Shown one piece after another: positions 23,581 to 32,396 of a stretch of 32,446 nt of DNA. The notes beneath the pieces are model-generated. The model ran no database searches. It was given only the letters and a program-made list of their open reading frames with translations, and had not been told where the DNA came from. The position numbers and the translations under genes are program-made. Origin of the DNA: Hyphomicrobiales bacterium. Its GTDB lineage: Bacteria > Pseudomonadota > Alphaproteobacteria > Rhizobiales > Rhizobiaceae. The DNA lies in NCBI GenBank assembly GCA_900472575.1, contig UCIV01000067.1:1-32446 (forward strand), read 5' to 3'. The number at the start of each line of letters is the position of its first letter. Positions within the stretch are counted from its first letter, which is position 1.

Positions 23581-24558
23581 TCAGCCCTTGATGAAGGCCA
23601 GCAGATCCTCGTTCAGGACGTCTGCATTGACGGTCAGCATGCCGTGCGAGAAGCCGGGATAGGTCTTGATATGGCCGTTCTTCAGAAGCTTGATCGACTT
23701 CAGGGCCGCATCCGCAATCGGCACGATCTGGTCGTCTTCGCCGTGAAGCACCAGCGTCGGTACGGTGATCGCCTTCAGGTCTTCGGTCTGGTCGGTTTCC
23801 GAGAAGGCCTTGATGCCGTCGTAATGGGCCTTGGCGCTACCGATCATGCCCTGGCGCCACCAATTCTGGATTACGCCTTCCTGCACCTTGGCGCCATCCC
23901 GGTTGAAACCGTAGAATGGGCCGGCCGGAACGTCGCGGAAAAACTGGGCGCGGTTGGCGGCAAGTGCCGAGCGGAAACCGTCAAAGACTTCGATCGGCAA
24001 ACCCTCAGGGTTGGCAGCGGTCTTGACCATCAGCGGCGGTACGGCAGCGACGAGAACAGCCTTGGCAACGCGGCCGGCCTTCTGGCCATGCTTTGCAACA
24101 TAACGAGCGACTTCCCCGCCGCCGGTGGAATGGCCGATATGGATCGCGTTCTTCAGGTCGAGTGCCTGGACGACAGCGAAGGCGTCGGCTGCGTAGTGAT
24201 CCATATCGTGACCATCGGCGACCTGTGCCGACCGGCCATGGCCACGCCGATCGTGGGCGACGACGCGATAACCTTTCGAGAGGAAGAACAGCATCTGCGC
24301 ATCCCAGTCATCCGACGATAGCGGCCAGCCGTGGTGGAAGACGATCGGCTGTGCGTCCTTCGGACCCCAGTCCTTGTAAAAGATTTCAGTGCCGTCCTTG
24401 GTTGTAACGAAGCCCATGTCGATATCTCCTTGTGATGAACTGTTAGTCGAAGAGGTGTGTGAGAAGGCGAGCGCCGGAATGCTCACACTGGCAAGTGCGA
24501 GGCTCCCGAGCAGGACGCTGCGTCTCGACACGAAAAACCGATCTGTATCGGATGCCAT
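23581..24558 (-). CDS. Alpha/beta hydrolase (non-heme haloperoxidase-like) with Tat-type leader
   Basis: Full form is 325 aa from ATG 24558, which has AGGAGAA upstream. The leader SRRSVLLGSLALASVSIPAL (about 11-30) looks like a Tat signal (RR before a hydrophobic run, then PALA). The enzyme part is a perhydrolase/non-heme chloroperoxidase-like fold: HHGW oxyanion region, Ser144 (IGHSTGGGE), Asp275/276 (HGEDDQIVP) and His305 (PGFSHGML) as catalytic triad. An internal ATG at 24417 has its own strong ribosome site and would make a leaderless 278-aa enzyme. It may hydrolyse esters or make peracids; the substrate is unknown. It diverges from the GlxA-like regulator gene, a likely local controller. 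Confidence 0.85.
   Translation of the reverse strand: MASDTDRFFVSRRSVLLGSLALASVSIPALAFSHTSSTNSSSQGDIDMGFVTTKDGTEIFYKDWGPKDAQPIVFHHGWPLSSDDWDAQMLFFLSKGYRVVAHDRRGHGRSAQVADGHDMDHYAADAFAVVQALDLKNAIHIGHSTGGGEVARYVAKHGQKAGRVAKAVLVAAVPPLMVKTAANPEGLPIEVFDGFRSALAANRAQFFRDVPAGPFYGFNRDGAKVQEGVIQNWWRQGMIGSAKAHYDGIKAFSETDQTEDLKAITVPTLVLHGEDDQIVPIADAALKSIKLLKNGHIKTYPGFSHGMLTVNADVLNEDLLAFIKG
24415..24431 (-). promoter_or_regulatory. Internal ribosome-binding site and second start in the hydrolase gene
   Basis: On the minus strand AAGGAG is followed by 8 bases and ATG (24417-24415), in frame at codon 48 (MGFVTTKDG). This is a better site than most true starts here and stands exactly where the catalytic domain begins, so a cytosolic isoform is likely, or the ancestral start was kept after a leader was added. 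Confidence 0.65.
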
Positions 24559-24637
24559 TGTATTTCTCCTGTCGCGCTGTGTTTGCGAATTCCGTATTTG
24601 ACAAGGAGAGGGTATCGCGATCTTCTGGCAGAAACAC

Positions 24638-25645
24638 GTGGCGGAAATGACTTTATCCGAGGCAAAAGTGGCAAAACGCAAAAAAGCTGATTTCATAGAG
24701 GTGGGGCTGCTGGTCTACCCGGATTGTCATTTGGCCGCCGTCTATGGATTAACCGATCTGTTTCGCGTCGCCAGCGACTGGTCGACGAACCTGCAGACGC
24801 CGACAAGCCTTCGCACCATCCGCGTCAGCTACTGGAAGATGGAGGATGGAGAAGTGTCCTGCACATGGGACTCACACCCCGAAATTGCGCACTCGCTGAG
24901 CTACGTTATCGCGCCGCCGAGCATCATCATGCCGGAGAAAATGCAGAGCATGAGCCCCGCGTCGCAATGGCTCGCGTCCCAGCATGCGCGCGGTGTGACC
25001 GTCTGTTCGATCTGTGCCGGTGCGTTTGTCCTTGCCGACACCGGGCTGATCGACGGCCGGCGTGCCACGACCCACTGGGCTTTTGCCGAAAGGCTTGCCG
25101 AACAGTTTCCCAATATCGACGTCTCGCCCGACAATATGATCATCGACGATGGTGACGTCATCACTGCCGGCGGCATTCTCGCCTGGGCCGATCTCGGCCT
25201 GCTGCTTGTCGAAAAGCTCCTCGGGCAGGCTGTGATGCTGGAGACGGCGCGGTTTCTCGTCGTCGATCCGCCGCGTCGCAGCCAGAGCCAGTACAAGGCG
25301 TTTCTTCCGCGCTTCGATCACGGCGACAAGGAGGTGCTGCAGGTCCAGCATCAGTTTCATGCGACACCGGAGCTGCAAAAATCGATCGGTGAACTGGCGG
25401 ATAGCGTGCGGCTTTCGGAAAGGACGCTACAGCGCCGCTTTTTTCGCGCGACAAGGCTGAAGCTGACCGAATATCTGCAGAACGTCCGCATCATGAAGGC
25501 GCGGCAGTTGCTCGAGACGACAAATGGTTCGGTCGAGAGCATTGCCTGGGCGGTCGGCTATACGGATCCGGCAGCGTTTCGGAAGGTGTTTGGCCGGTTG
25601 ACGGGCGCGAAGCCAAACGTCTATCGTGGCGACGCGCGCATTTGA
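24638..25645 (+). CDS. GlxA-type AraC family regulator (DJ-1/PfpI domain plus HTH)
   Basis: This 335-aa protein has an N-terminal DJ-1/PfpI-like domain (about 20-190), with FIEVGLLVYPDCHLAAVYGL, the cysteine segment TVCSICAGAFVLADTGLIDG, and TTHWAFAERLAEQFP. Its C-terminal AraC HTH pair (about 240-330) shows SVRLSERTLQRRFFRATRL and SIAWAVGYTDPAAFRKVFGR. It starts at GTG 24638 or ATG 24647; neither has a strong ribosome site. It is divergent from the hydrolase with a short shared region, so it probably regulates that gene. The effector is unknown. Confidence 0.9.
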   Translation: MAEMTLSEAKVAKRKKADFIEVGLLVYPDCHLAAVYGLTDLFRVASDWSTNLQTPTSLRTIRVSYWKMEDGEVSCTWDSHPEIAHSLSYVIAPPSIIMPEKMQSMSPASQWLASQHARGVTVCSICAGAFVLADTGLIDGRRATTHWAFAERLAEQFPNIDVSPDNMIIDDGDVITAGGILAWADLGLLLVEKLLGQAVMLETARFLVVDPPRRSQSQYKAFLPRFDHGDKEVLQVQHQFHATPELQKSIGELADSVRLSERTLQRRFFRATRLKLTEYLQNVRIMKARQLLETTNGSVESIAWAVGYTDPAAFRKVFGRLTGAKPNVYRGDARI

Positions 25646-26155
25646 TCACTTCGGAGATGCCCCATCGTAACGTGGGCTGCGATCTCCGCTTCGTCTTTGG
25701 AATGCATCTGGTGATCGACGGTGCTCTTGCTTCCGGCCAATCCCGGTTCATCGCCACGACGGAGCGTGAACCACCATCTGGAAGGCCCGGCCGGACGCCC
25801 AACGCTTTCAACGGAAAATCGCGCTGGTGTGGGTGGGCAAACGCGCGATCGATCATAACGGAATTTGTGGTCAGAAGCCCAAATCGCTCCGCGATGGACA
25901 CCGACGGGTGGGCTATGTCGCGCCCGGCTTGGGCGATCGACAGCGGCCGCCACCGAAAGCTACCCGAGGATCCGAGCTGTCTGCACATCAGCTCGGATCA
26001 GAACCCGGGGGGGCAATTCACGGCGGAGCCCGTGGTTGCGGCCATGTCAGGTGCGGGGCGCGCCCTCGCGACCGGCGTGACGCAGCCGGAGCGCACAAAG
26101 CGCAGCGCTGCCCATCAGCGTCGTCAAAATGGCTTGGTCGGGAGGTAGTTGTTCC
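25646..26155. other. Stretch without a recognisable gene
   Basis: Several open frames on both strands cross this region, the longest being 168 codons on the plus strand, but none has a clear ribosome site or protein-like composition that I recognise. It may be decayed coding DNA. Confidence 0.35.
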
Positions 26156-26587
26156 TCAGCCTTTGCCGGTGCGAAGCGGGTTGAATATCTCTATGCCGTA
26201 AAAGTCTTTCTCATTGTCGGTCACGACGATGCATCCGTTCGCCTGGGCTGTCGCCGCGATGATGGTATCAAGGCCACTGCGTGATCGCCCGATTGCTTTT
26301 CCTTCGGCCATCAATCGCGCCCATATGAGTGCCGCCGTTTCGTCAAAAGGTAGGATACGATTAGCAAAGAGATGCTGCGGCCCATCATCACCAACAAACC
26401 AGGTCTCGAGAGAAGTCCGCTTCTTGCCGGCGGGCTTGTCCAAGATGCCTTTGTGGATTTCAGCCACGGTAAGGGAAGCGATAAAAAGATCCTCGTCGGT
26501 CTGATCGGCCATCCACGTCATCAAAGCGGCCGATGGCTCCGGCTTCGTGATGCTGCTCAGGATATTGGTATCGAGAAGGTAGCGCAT
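26156..26587 (-). CDS. PIN-domain toxin, FitB/VapC-like
   Basis: A 143-aa PIN toxin. Asp6 (LLDTNILS), Glu43 (TVAEIHKG), Asp107 (GLDTIIAATA) and Asp124/Asp128 (VVTDNEKDFYG) supply the acidic site, all intact. It would act as a ribonuclease freed from its antitoxin. Its ATG overlaps the antitoxin stop by one base (TAATG). It is complete, while its antitoxin looks truncated, which makes the pair notable. Confidence 0.9.
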   Translation of the reverse strand: MRYLLDTNILSSITKPEPSAALMTWMADQTDEDLFIASLTVAEIHKGILDKPAGKKRTSLETWFVGDDGPQHLFANRILPFDETAALIWARLMAEGKAIGRSRSGLDTIIAATAQANGCIVVTDNEKDFYGIEIFNPLRTGKG

Positions 26588-26775
26588 TAAATATCGATCT
26601 CACGACCTTCTTCACGCTGACGAGAGATTTCAACATTAGCGCCGACAAGTGGCGAGCGACGAAGCGCTGCGAGAATCCCGCCTTTTTTGGGTGGCTCACC
26701 ATTGATGGTATCATTCACAGCCGCACGTAGTTTGGCGGACTCTGGGCCATTTTCTGCGAGGCGGCGCGCTAACAT
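26587..26775 (-). CDS. Antitoxin of the FitB/VapC-like toxin, probably 5'-truncated
   Basis: The 62-aa frame MLARRLAENGPESAKLRAAV continues to RRSPLVGANVEISRQREEGR and EIDI. The tail (PPKKGGILAALRRSPLVGA) resembles the toxin-binding part of small plasmid-stability antitoxins. The in-frame upstream codons read RDADRDLIRM and remain protein-like to about 26820, then run into IS3 sequence and a stop, and no start with a ribosome site precedes ATG 26775. The N-terminal residues were likely lost to the insertion. Whether it still neutralises the toxin is open. Confidence 0.6.
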   Translation of the reverse strand: MLARRLAENGPESAKLRAAVNDTINGEPPKKGGILAALRRSPLVGANVEISRQREEGREIDI

Positions 26776-26817
26776 TCTGATGAGATCACGATCGGCGTCG
26801 CGGCCCAGTACCTCATA

Positions 26818-27254
26818 ATCTCATGGGCAGCCGTCGCCAATGCCGGGATATCCGGCTCCGACATTCGAGACATGATGTTGGAGGCCGTCGAAAAGCGCTT
26901 CAACGCAACCAGCGCCCCGCACGCAATCGAACATCTGTCTGATAACGGCAGTGCATACACCGCGAGGGAGACCAGGCTGTTTGCTCAAGCGCTCAACCTG
27001 ATCCCATTCTTCACGCCCGTTGCCAGCCCTCAGTCCAACGGCATGTCGAAGGCTTTCGTCAAAACCTTGAAGCGGGACTACATATGCATCTCACCCATTC
27101 CGGACGCCGAAACAGCTCTCCGGAAGATCGACGGATGGATCGAAGACTATAATGAAATCCATCCACACTCAGCGCTGAAAATGGCCTCCCCAAGGGAGTT
27201 CATCAAAGCATTGTCTCAATAGCTGATCTGTCCGGCGAAATGGGGGGCACTCCA
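26818..27254 (+). mobile_element. IS3 family remnant, C-terminal OrfB and right end
   Basis: The frame to 27222 encodes the last ~135 residues of an IS3-family transposase: WAAVANAGISGSDIRDMMLE, LSDNGSAYTARETRLFAQAL, then PVASPQSNGMSKAFVKTLKR and the YNEIHPHSALKMASP tail. The Asp of the DDE triad is present (LSDNG), but the last catalytic Glu, normally in SNGM-S/A-E-AF, is Lys (codon AAG). The right end, TGTCCGGCGAAATGGGGGGC to CACTCCA near 27254, matches the style of IS3-group ends. The left part is gone, fused to the antitoxin gene. Inactive. Confidence 0.75.
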
Positions 27255-27915
27255 CGAGGACGGGAACGGCTTGTTCATCAGCGTACTGAACTGGTGAACG
27301 CGCTGCGAGCGGTGCTCTATAAGTTTGGACAGATCGTTCCGCAGGGCATAGCCCATATCAAGCGCATTGATGCTATCATCGCCGATGACGGGATAGAGTT
27401 ACCGGGTACTGTGCGGGAAGAATGCCGTGATCTTCTGGTGCAGATCGACGAAAAAACAAACCACATCAAGTATGGAGACGACCCAACTGACTGACCTTGC
27501 CAGGAATGGCGTTGCGACAAAGCGTCTTCAGACCATGCCGGGTGTCGGTCCTATGATCTCTCTGGCAATCGAAGCATTTGCACCCGCAATGGCGAGCTTC
27601 CGGTCTGGTCGTGATTTTGCAGCCTGGCTTGGCCTCGTGCCACGACAATTCTCTTCTGGAGGCAAAGAGCGGCTTGGTCGTGTGTCTAAAGCGGGGCAGG
27701 CTGACATCCGCAGGCTTTTGATCATCGGCGCCATGTCACAAGTGCAAGTGGTGAGCCGTAAACCAACGCCAGGCTCCTGGCTCGCACGCATGCTGATACG
27801 TAAACCGAAAATGCTTGTCGCCATTGCTCTGGCCAACAAGATGGCGCGGAAAATCTGGGCCATGCTGACGAAAAAGGAAGATTACCGGGAGAACCTATTG
27901 GCAGCAGCGGCATGA
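27255..27915 (+). pseudogene. IS110 family transposase remnant, truncated and frameshifted
   Basis: Starts within the protein (RERLVHQRTELVNALRAVLY), shifts frame near 27475 after QIDEKTNHIK, and resumes as LTDLARNGVATKRLQTMPGV, GRDFAAWLGLVPRQFSSGGK and KMLVAIALANKMARKIWAML up to the stop at 27915. The C-terminal Transposase_20 domain is clear; the N-terminal DEDD catalytic domain is absent because the IS3 remnant occupies the upstream position. It is followed by about 300 bases of IS110-like non-coding DNA to ~28200. Inactive. Confidence 0.8.
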
Positions 27916-28327
27916 TCGATGCTGTGCAGAATACGATGCTTCCGGTGAAAGAGGTATGAGAAGTCGATGACCTGAATGGGCGCAATGATCGAACCGATCT
28001 GGATCAGGAAAACCAGGAAAAACTTGTGAGCGTTGCAGCTCGCACATCAGATTTGGATCTGATCCGCAGATCACCATACCGGCCAGCGGTCTTGCGAAAT
28101 GCCGCAATGAAAGGCCTGACAGAAGACCGCACTCGACCACACGTTCAGATGGGCAAAAACTTCTTGCACTATGGGCGGTGATGCGGTCGCTTGCGGCAGC
28201 GATTTGACATCCCGTGCCCAAGCCATCTAGCATGGCTTCCGGTGGAGTAAACCCCGGCGAGACGCGAGGCTTAATCGGCTCTGCCTTCATGTCACTACCA
28301 CCCCATAGGCAAGAACACCGGGTTTTC
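27916..28327. other. Non-coding stretch after the IS110 remnant
   Basis: Probably the downstream non-coding part of the IS110 element followed by flanking DNA. No gene start or protein-like frame is convincing. Confidence 0.35.
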
Positions 28328-28558
28328 ATGAAGAGATTTATCGAAGAGCAAATCGCTATCTATCAAGCGGGAATCGCTGAAATAGTAAGCCGCCGAAGAT
28401 ATCTCACGGCGGAAGAGATTCACCCGACCGCTCAAGATGAAGACGCGCGGAATTTGATCGCATATCGCGCTTCTCTTCGAACCTTGCGAAGTGTGCATGA
28501 AAGACTTCAGCACACGGAGGACATGGCTGCAAATAGAGATCCAAGAGAAACACCATAA
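28328..28558 (+). CDS. Small hypothetical protein, 76 aa
   Basis: MKRFIEEQIAIYQAGIAEIV followed by SRRRYLTAEEIHPTAQDEDA and LIAYRASLRTLRSVHERLQH is strongly helical and protein-like, while the upstream in-frame part to 28214 is not. No clear ribosome site. Function unknown; it may be a small regulator next to the SyrB-like genes. Confidence 0.5.
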   Translation: MKRFIEEQIAIYQAGIAEIVSRRRYLTAEEIHPTAQDEDARNLIAYRASLRTLRSVHERLQHTEDMAANRDPRETP

Positions 28559-28851
28559 CATCTGAACGAAGTCACGAGATGAACCCCGTTTATGGGGACA
28601 CTGCCTAGGGCTTTGCCGAGATTTCTGATGCGATGAGGTACAGGTGACCAATGCGCTATCGTCAGGATTATTCAGTAGCAGAATGCGAGCGTAAGCATAC
28701 TCAAAAAAAATACAGAAGCAGCGCCCGCAAACTGCTATTGCGTGAGTGCCGCACAAGCTTGTTCGCGTAAGCGGCAATGTAGCTCTGTCAAATCCTCGCC
28801 TATGCGATAAACAGAGTTGTGAAAAGCAGCGGCCCACACAGGAGATCATTC

Positions 28852-29259
28852 ATGGCTGACGAGAACATTACGAGCAATATTACGAGCGCCGTTTCCCCTG
28901 AAACCACGGCACCTAAAGCAGAAAAAAAGACACGCGCGCCGCGACGTCCGAAGGTAGTTGCAGAGGCGGTAACGCCTGTTGTTCCTCCCGACGTTGCTGA
29001 CGCACCAGCCAAGGCTGCTCGCGCTAAGCGCGGTACAAAGGCTGCAGCCTCAAAAGCCGCCAAATCCAGCGAAGTTACGAAGCCGGCGGCGAAGGCACCA
29101 CGTTCGGTAACTAAAAAGGCAGCAGCTCCAGTCGAAGCGATCGACGATATCGCCGATTTGCTCAAGCTCGAAGAAGAGAACAAAAACCTGCGTAAGCAGT
29201 TGGCCATGAAACTGCGCGATGAAAACGCGGACCTTCGCAAGCGCCTTGGCCAGGAGTGA
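28852..29259 (+). CDS. SyrB-like protein (probable transcriptional regulator)
   Basis: The 135-aa product is Ala/Lys/Pro-rich in the first ~90 residues (KTRAPRRPKVVAEAV, AKAARAKRGTKAAASKAAKS), like a histone-H1-style basic tail. It ends with a helix IADLLKLEEENKNLRKQLAM followed by KLRDENADLRKRLGQE. This matches the SyrB family of rhizobia, known as negative regulators of syrM and thus of exopolysaccharide/nodulation genes in Sinorhizobium. ATG 28852 follows AGGAG. The basic tail would bind DNA and the coiled coil would dimerise. The assignment is by resemblance. Confidence 0.8.
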   Translation: MADENITSNITSAVSPETTAPKAEKKTRAPRRPKVVAEAVTPVVPPDVADAPAKAARAKRGTKAAASKAAKSSEVTKPAAKAPRSVTKKAAAPVEAIDDIADLLKLEEENKNLRKQLAMKLRDENADLRKRLGQE

Positions 29260-29393
29260 CACGTAAGAAAGCTCAAAGGCCTCTCAACAAAGGCATTTGA
29301 TGAACCTGTTTGCCGGGCTCCATCTTCTGAGCCCGGCACCGTTGAAATTGCGACCGCATATGTGTCGCTCATAAATAATGAGGTTGAGATCCG

Positions 29394-30005
29394 ATGAGAA
29401 CACCATGGAGATTTTTTTCAAACTTGGTGTTGCGAAAAGCACCTGAGGATCAGAAATCCGGATCAAGAGATAAGGCTCGTAACGTTATTGCGATTGAGCA
29501 TCGTCCTGCCGAAGATCAAGCGATCGCAAATGCGGGCCTTGATGGCTCTACCGTTGTGCAAAGCGGCACAGACACGGTTGCGCCTGCAGCGGAGCGAGTG
29601 AAAAGCGGGCCGGTGACGCCAGCCGAGCTAGCATCTGAAAATGCGGAACAAACCGTTGCCTTGAACGATGCGCAGAATGCAGTAGCGATTGAGGCTGCGA
29701 ATGATATTGACCCAGATCACCCCAATGACTCTGCCGTTAGCGACGTCGCAGAAACTGGACCTGTTGAACTGACGACGACGGCGAAGCCGGAACGGATGAA
29801 GCGTTCCGTAAAAGCGCCGGTGGCTCATCTCCCGACAACGCTTCCTGAAGAAGCCCACACCGCGAAGCCAGTGGCCGAAAGCACAATTGAGGGAGAGATC
29901 TTTCAACTCAACCAGGAGATTTCCGAGTTGAGACGTTGTCTCTCTGAAAAACTTGTGATTCAAAACGCGCAGCTGAAAAGGCTGCTCGACCGATTTCAGG
30001 ATTGA
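29394..30005 (+). CDS. Second SyrB-related protein, 203 aa
   Basis: Begins MRTPWRFFSNLVLRKAPEDQ, has an acidic, Ala/Glu-rich and likely disordered middle (about 30-165), and ends in a helix EIFQLNQEISELRRCLSEKL then VIQNAQLKRLLDRFQD. The final helix parallels the SyrB-like C-terminus in order of charged and leucine positions. So the two neighbours probably share a dimerisation module but differ in the tail: basic in the first, acidic here. Start ATG 29394 (no strong ribosome site). It follows the first by 134 bases. Heterodimer formation is speculation. Confidence 0.65.
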   Translation: MRTPWRFFSNLVLRKAPEDQKSGSRDKARNVIAIEHRPAEDQAIANAGLDGSTVVQSGTDTVAPAAERVKSGPVTPAELASENAEQTVALNDAQNAVAIEAANDIDPDHPNDSAVSDVAETGPVELTTTAKPERMKRSVKAPVAHLPTTLPEEAHTAKPVAESTIEGEIFQLNQEISELRRCLSEKLVIQNAQLKRLLDRFQD

Positions 30006-30488
30006 AAGCGAACGTGAAAGGCCGACCACTCACGGGTCTTCGGCCTAATGCACCACTTTGCTCTTCGGGGAGAGCTTTTATTAGCCCGTCAAAGACTTCC
30101 ATCATGACGCTTATGATGACCTGGGTAAGCGCATTGCCAGCTGATAGAAATCATTCTCATTACCATCGCGCGCCGCCCTGGCAAGCTCGGAGTCTCTACC
30201 ATTCCGTTCCTCGTTACGGGGCTTCGCGGATCGTTTCGCACCCGCTAAGAGAGTCCATTTTGGTACTTTGTCTGAAGTGGCACGGGATGATGCTAACGTT
30301 GAACCAACGCCGGGGACTTGGTCTTAGGGGCAGTGTCAAGGGTGACGGCGATAGAAGCTGACGAGCGTGTCAAACTGGAACGGGAACGCCAAAATGGTCT
30401 GTCAAAAATGGACGACGACCTTATATTACGCAATAATATCAGGTATATAAACGAATTTTGCGGGGGAGTCGGACGTCCGCTTGGTTAA
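30006..30488. other. Intergenic stretch without a recognisable gene
   Basis: About 480 bases, AT-rich in part. A 119-codon frame (30002-30361) has no protein-like composition or start signal. It runs up to the end of the ISNCY-like remnant. Confidence 0.35.
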
Positions 30489-31299
30489 AAAGTAGAAATG
30501 TCCGAGAGAGGCTGCTTTTCGGCACGCCGACCAGCCCCGATCGGAGAGGCTGATACCGGTTGCACGATTAATCGGGGCGGGTGGTAACCACACCCTTCGG
30601 CTTTAGCTTTGAGAGACTTTACTCAGTAGCGTGCTGCCGCGACAGGCCTTCTTTCGCTGAGCGATCACCGCCGGATCGCTCACAAAATCCTTCCGCCCGC
30701 CCGGCCCACGAGCACGTTTGACATAGCCATTCTTGTCGCTGTTGCTCTTCACCCTCGGCTTTTCCTGCTGATCCTGACGCTCCTTGATATAGGCCAGAAC
30801 AACACCCAAGCGCTTGTTTCGGTGATTGCCGCATGCGTCAACGCGCTGGTCTTTGTCGAACACCGTGTAGGGCAGGGAATGGCCCTTCCAACGCACTTCC
30901 AGCCGACCGTCTACGCAATCCATCACGCTCAGCCAGCTTCTCCGTTGCCAACGTCGGCCCGAAGTCCGCATAGCGTTCACGAACCAGCGTCACCGAGTAA
31001 TCGGGAACACCGTCGCTGATCCGGTTGTTCGACGGGCGCCCAATCGCCTTGTGCCGGATCGACGTCGCGCCGCCAGTCCGTATCTGGTCCAGAAGCCAGC
31101 GCACCTGGCGCTCGGTCAGGTCAAGCACATGGGCCGCTTACACCATGGTCATCCGGCCGGCGATCACCTTCGATAAAATCTCGATCCGCTGCAGATCGCG
31201 CTCGCTCATCGCAATCAATCCCATCTGCATTCTCCCAGGCATCGTTCAGGCCCGGGGTGTGTGACATTCCAACTTTGCAGAAACAGTCATTCTAACTTT
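30489..31299 (-). mobile_element. ISNCY-like insertion sequence remnant
   Basis: Left end: AAAGTAGAAATGTC (30489-30502), the reverse of GACATTTCTACTTT. Right end: two direct copies, GACATTCCAACTTT (31263-31276) and GTCATTCTAACTTT (31286-31299), 23 bases apart. The transposase gene lies between them on the minus strand and is broken. Repeated end motifs of this kind would serve as transposase binding sites. The element is far shorter than an intact one would be because the middle of the gene is deleted. Confidence 0.65.
30619..31230 (-). pseudogene. ISNCY-type transposase, stopped and internally deleted
   Basis: Minus strand: ATG 31230 after GGGAGA, reading MSERDLQRIEILSKVIAGRM, then a TAA where a Ser codon is expected, then VLDLTERQVRWLLDQIRTGG and RHKAIGRPSNNRISDGVPDY up to KLAERDGLR. 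There the sequence jumps, in a new frame, to the C-terminal part GRLEVRWKGHSLPYTVFDKD, so the central catalytic domain (roughly 200 codons) is missing. A further shift gives the closing KEGLSRQHATE. Not functional. Confidence 0.75.
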
Positions 31300-31315
31300 C
31301 TAGAGAACCTAACCC

Positions 31316-32396
31316 AAGTGCATCATAGCCGTTTTGCAGGGTAGGGCGTCATCGTCCACCGAGCAAGCGATCCGTAAACACCTCAGCCGGCGTTCGATAA
31401 TTGAGACACTTTCTCGGTTGGTCATTGAGATCGCGGGCCAACTGATTGAGCGCGCGTTGTGGCATGTTGGCGAGGTCAGTGCTGCCTGGCATGAAGCGAC
31501 GAATGCGCTTGTTTGCGTTCTCGACACCGCCTTTTTGCCAAGGCGCGCTTGGATCGCAGAACCAGCTGCGCGCACCAATTCCGTCTTCCAAAGCCCTGAA
31601 ACCGGCAAACTCAGTACCACGATCAAACGTGAAGCTTTGACCGCGAAGGCCGGCAAAGGCGAAAACGCTCTGATGTTTCTGTCCATGATTGGACTTGAAT
31701 GCCGGCTCTGGTTCTTCAGCAGCACGACATAGCGGCTTGTGCGCTCGACAATCGAGGTGATGTTGGCATGACCGAGTTCACGTCCAAAGATCAGAAGGTC
31801 GCCTTCCCAATGGCCGAACTGCGAGCGATCTTTAATGTAATCAGGCCGTTGGGATATTCTGTGCGTGGCGGGAAAGACGCTGTTTCGGGGCTTTCTGGAG
31901 CCTCGCGATCGGCATTTGCGACGGGCCTCTGGCAGGTAGCGATAAAGCCCGAGGCCATAGTCCTCCTTGCAATAAATGAAGCGATAGATCGTCTCGGCAC
32001 AGATGCGCACGAGGCCGATGCGATCGCCCAGCAGCCGGCCGGCAATCTGCTCAGGTGACTAGTAGGCTTTCAATCGTTCGATGATCAGAGCGCGCAACTG
32101 CGGATGCCGTCTCAGCTTTCTCAGCCGCCTGCGGCGCTCCTTGGAGATGTCGTCTGCAACCGTGCTGTAATAGCCATCATAGTCCGGCAGTTCGCGATCA
32201 CGAAACGTGTTGCGCTTGATCTCGCGATAGATGGTCGAACGATGGCGACCAAGTTGACGCGCCATCTCGTTGACCGGAACCTTCGCCGCCACCAGATGAT
32301 GAAGACGCCGGCGATCGGCGAGGGTGATCTGCGTATAGCATCGAGACATGCCAAAATCCAAAGTGAAGCCATTGAAATTACTGGCATGTCGCACTT
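31316..32396 (-). mobile_element. IS30 family insertion sequence, ~1.08 kb
   Basis: Candidate inverted ends: AAGTGCATCAT at 31316-31326 and, reversed, AAGTGCGACAT at 32396-32386, 9 of 11 identical. They flank a single IS30-type transposase gene on the minus strand, and the length fits the family. It lies 16 bases from the ISNCY remnant end. Target duplications were not identified. Confidence 0.65.
31349..32349 (-). pseudogene. IS30 family transposase, one nonsense and one frameshift
   Basis: Start MSRCYTQITLADRRRLHHLV at ATG 32349, with an N-terminal HTH (VNEMARQLGRHRSTIYREIK). At the junction LKAY-x-SPEQIAGRLLGDR a TAG stands where Trp is usual. The rve-type catalytic core follows (GHWEGDLLIFG), then a one-base shift after MDRNIRAF, and the last frame resumes with EDGIGARSWFCDPSAPWQKG, GVENANKRIRRFMPGS and RTPAEVFTDRLLGGR. 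The first Asp and the last Glu regions are visible but in different frames. Inactive as read. Confidence 0.85.

Noticed and set aside
23383..24321. 312-codon plus-strand frame under the hydrolase
   Set aside because: Antisense of the alpha/beta hydrolase, which has a full catalytic triad.
25491..26148. Open frames on both strands between the GlxA-like gene and the toxin
   Set aside because: None has a start signal or recognisable protein pattern; recorded only as a gene-free stretch.
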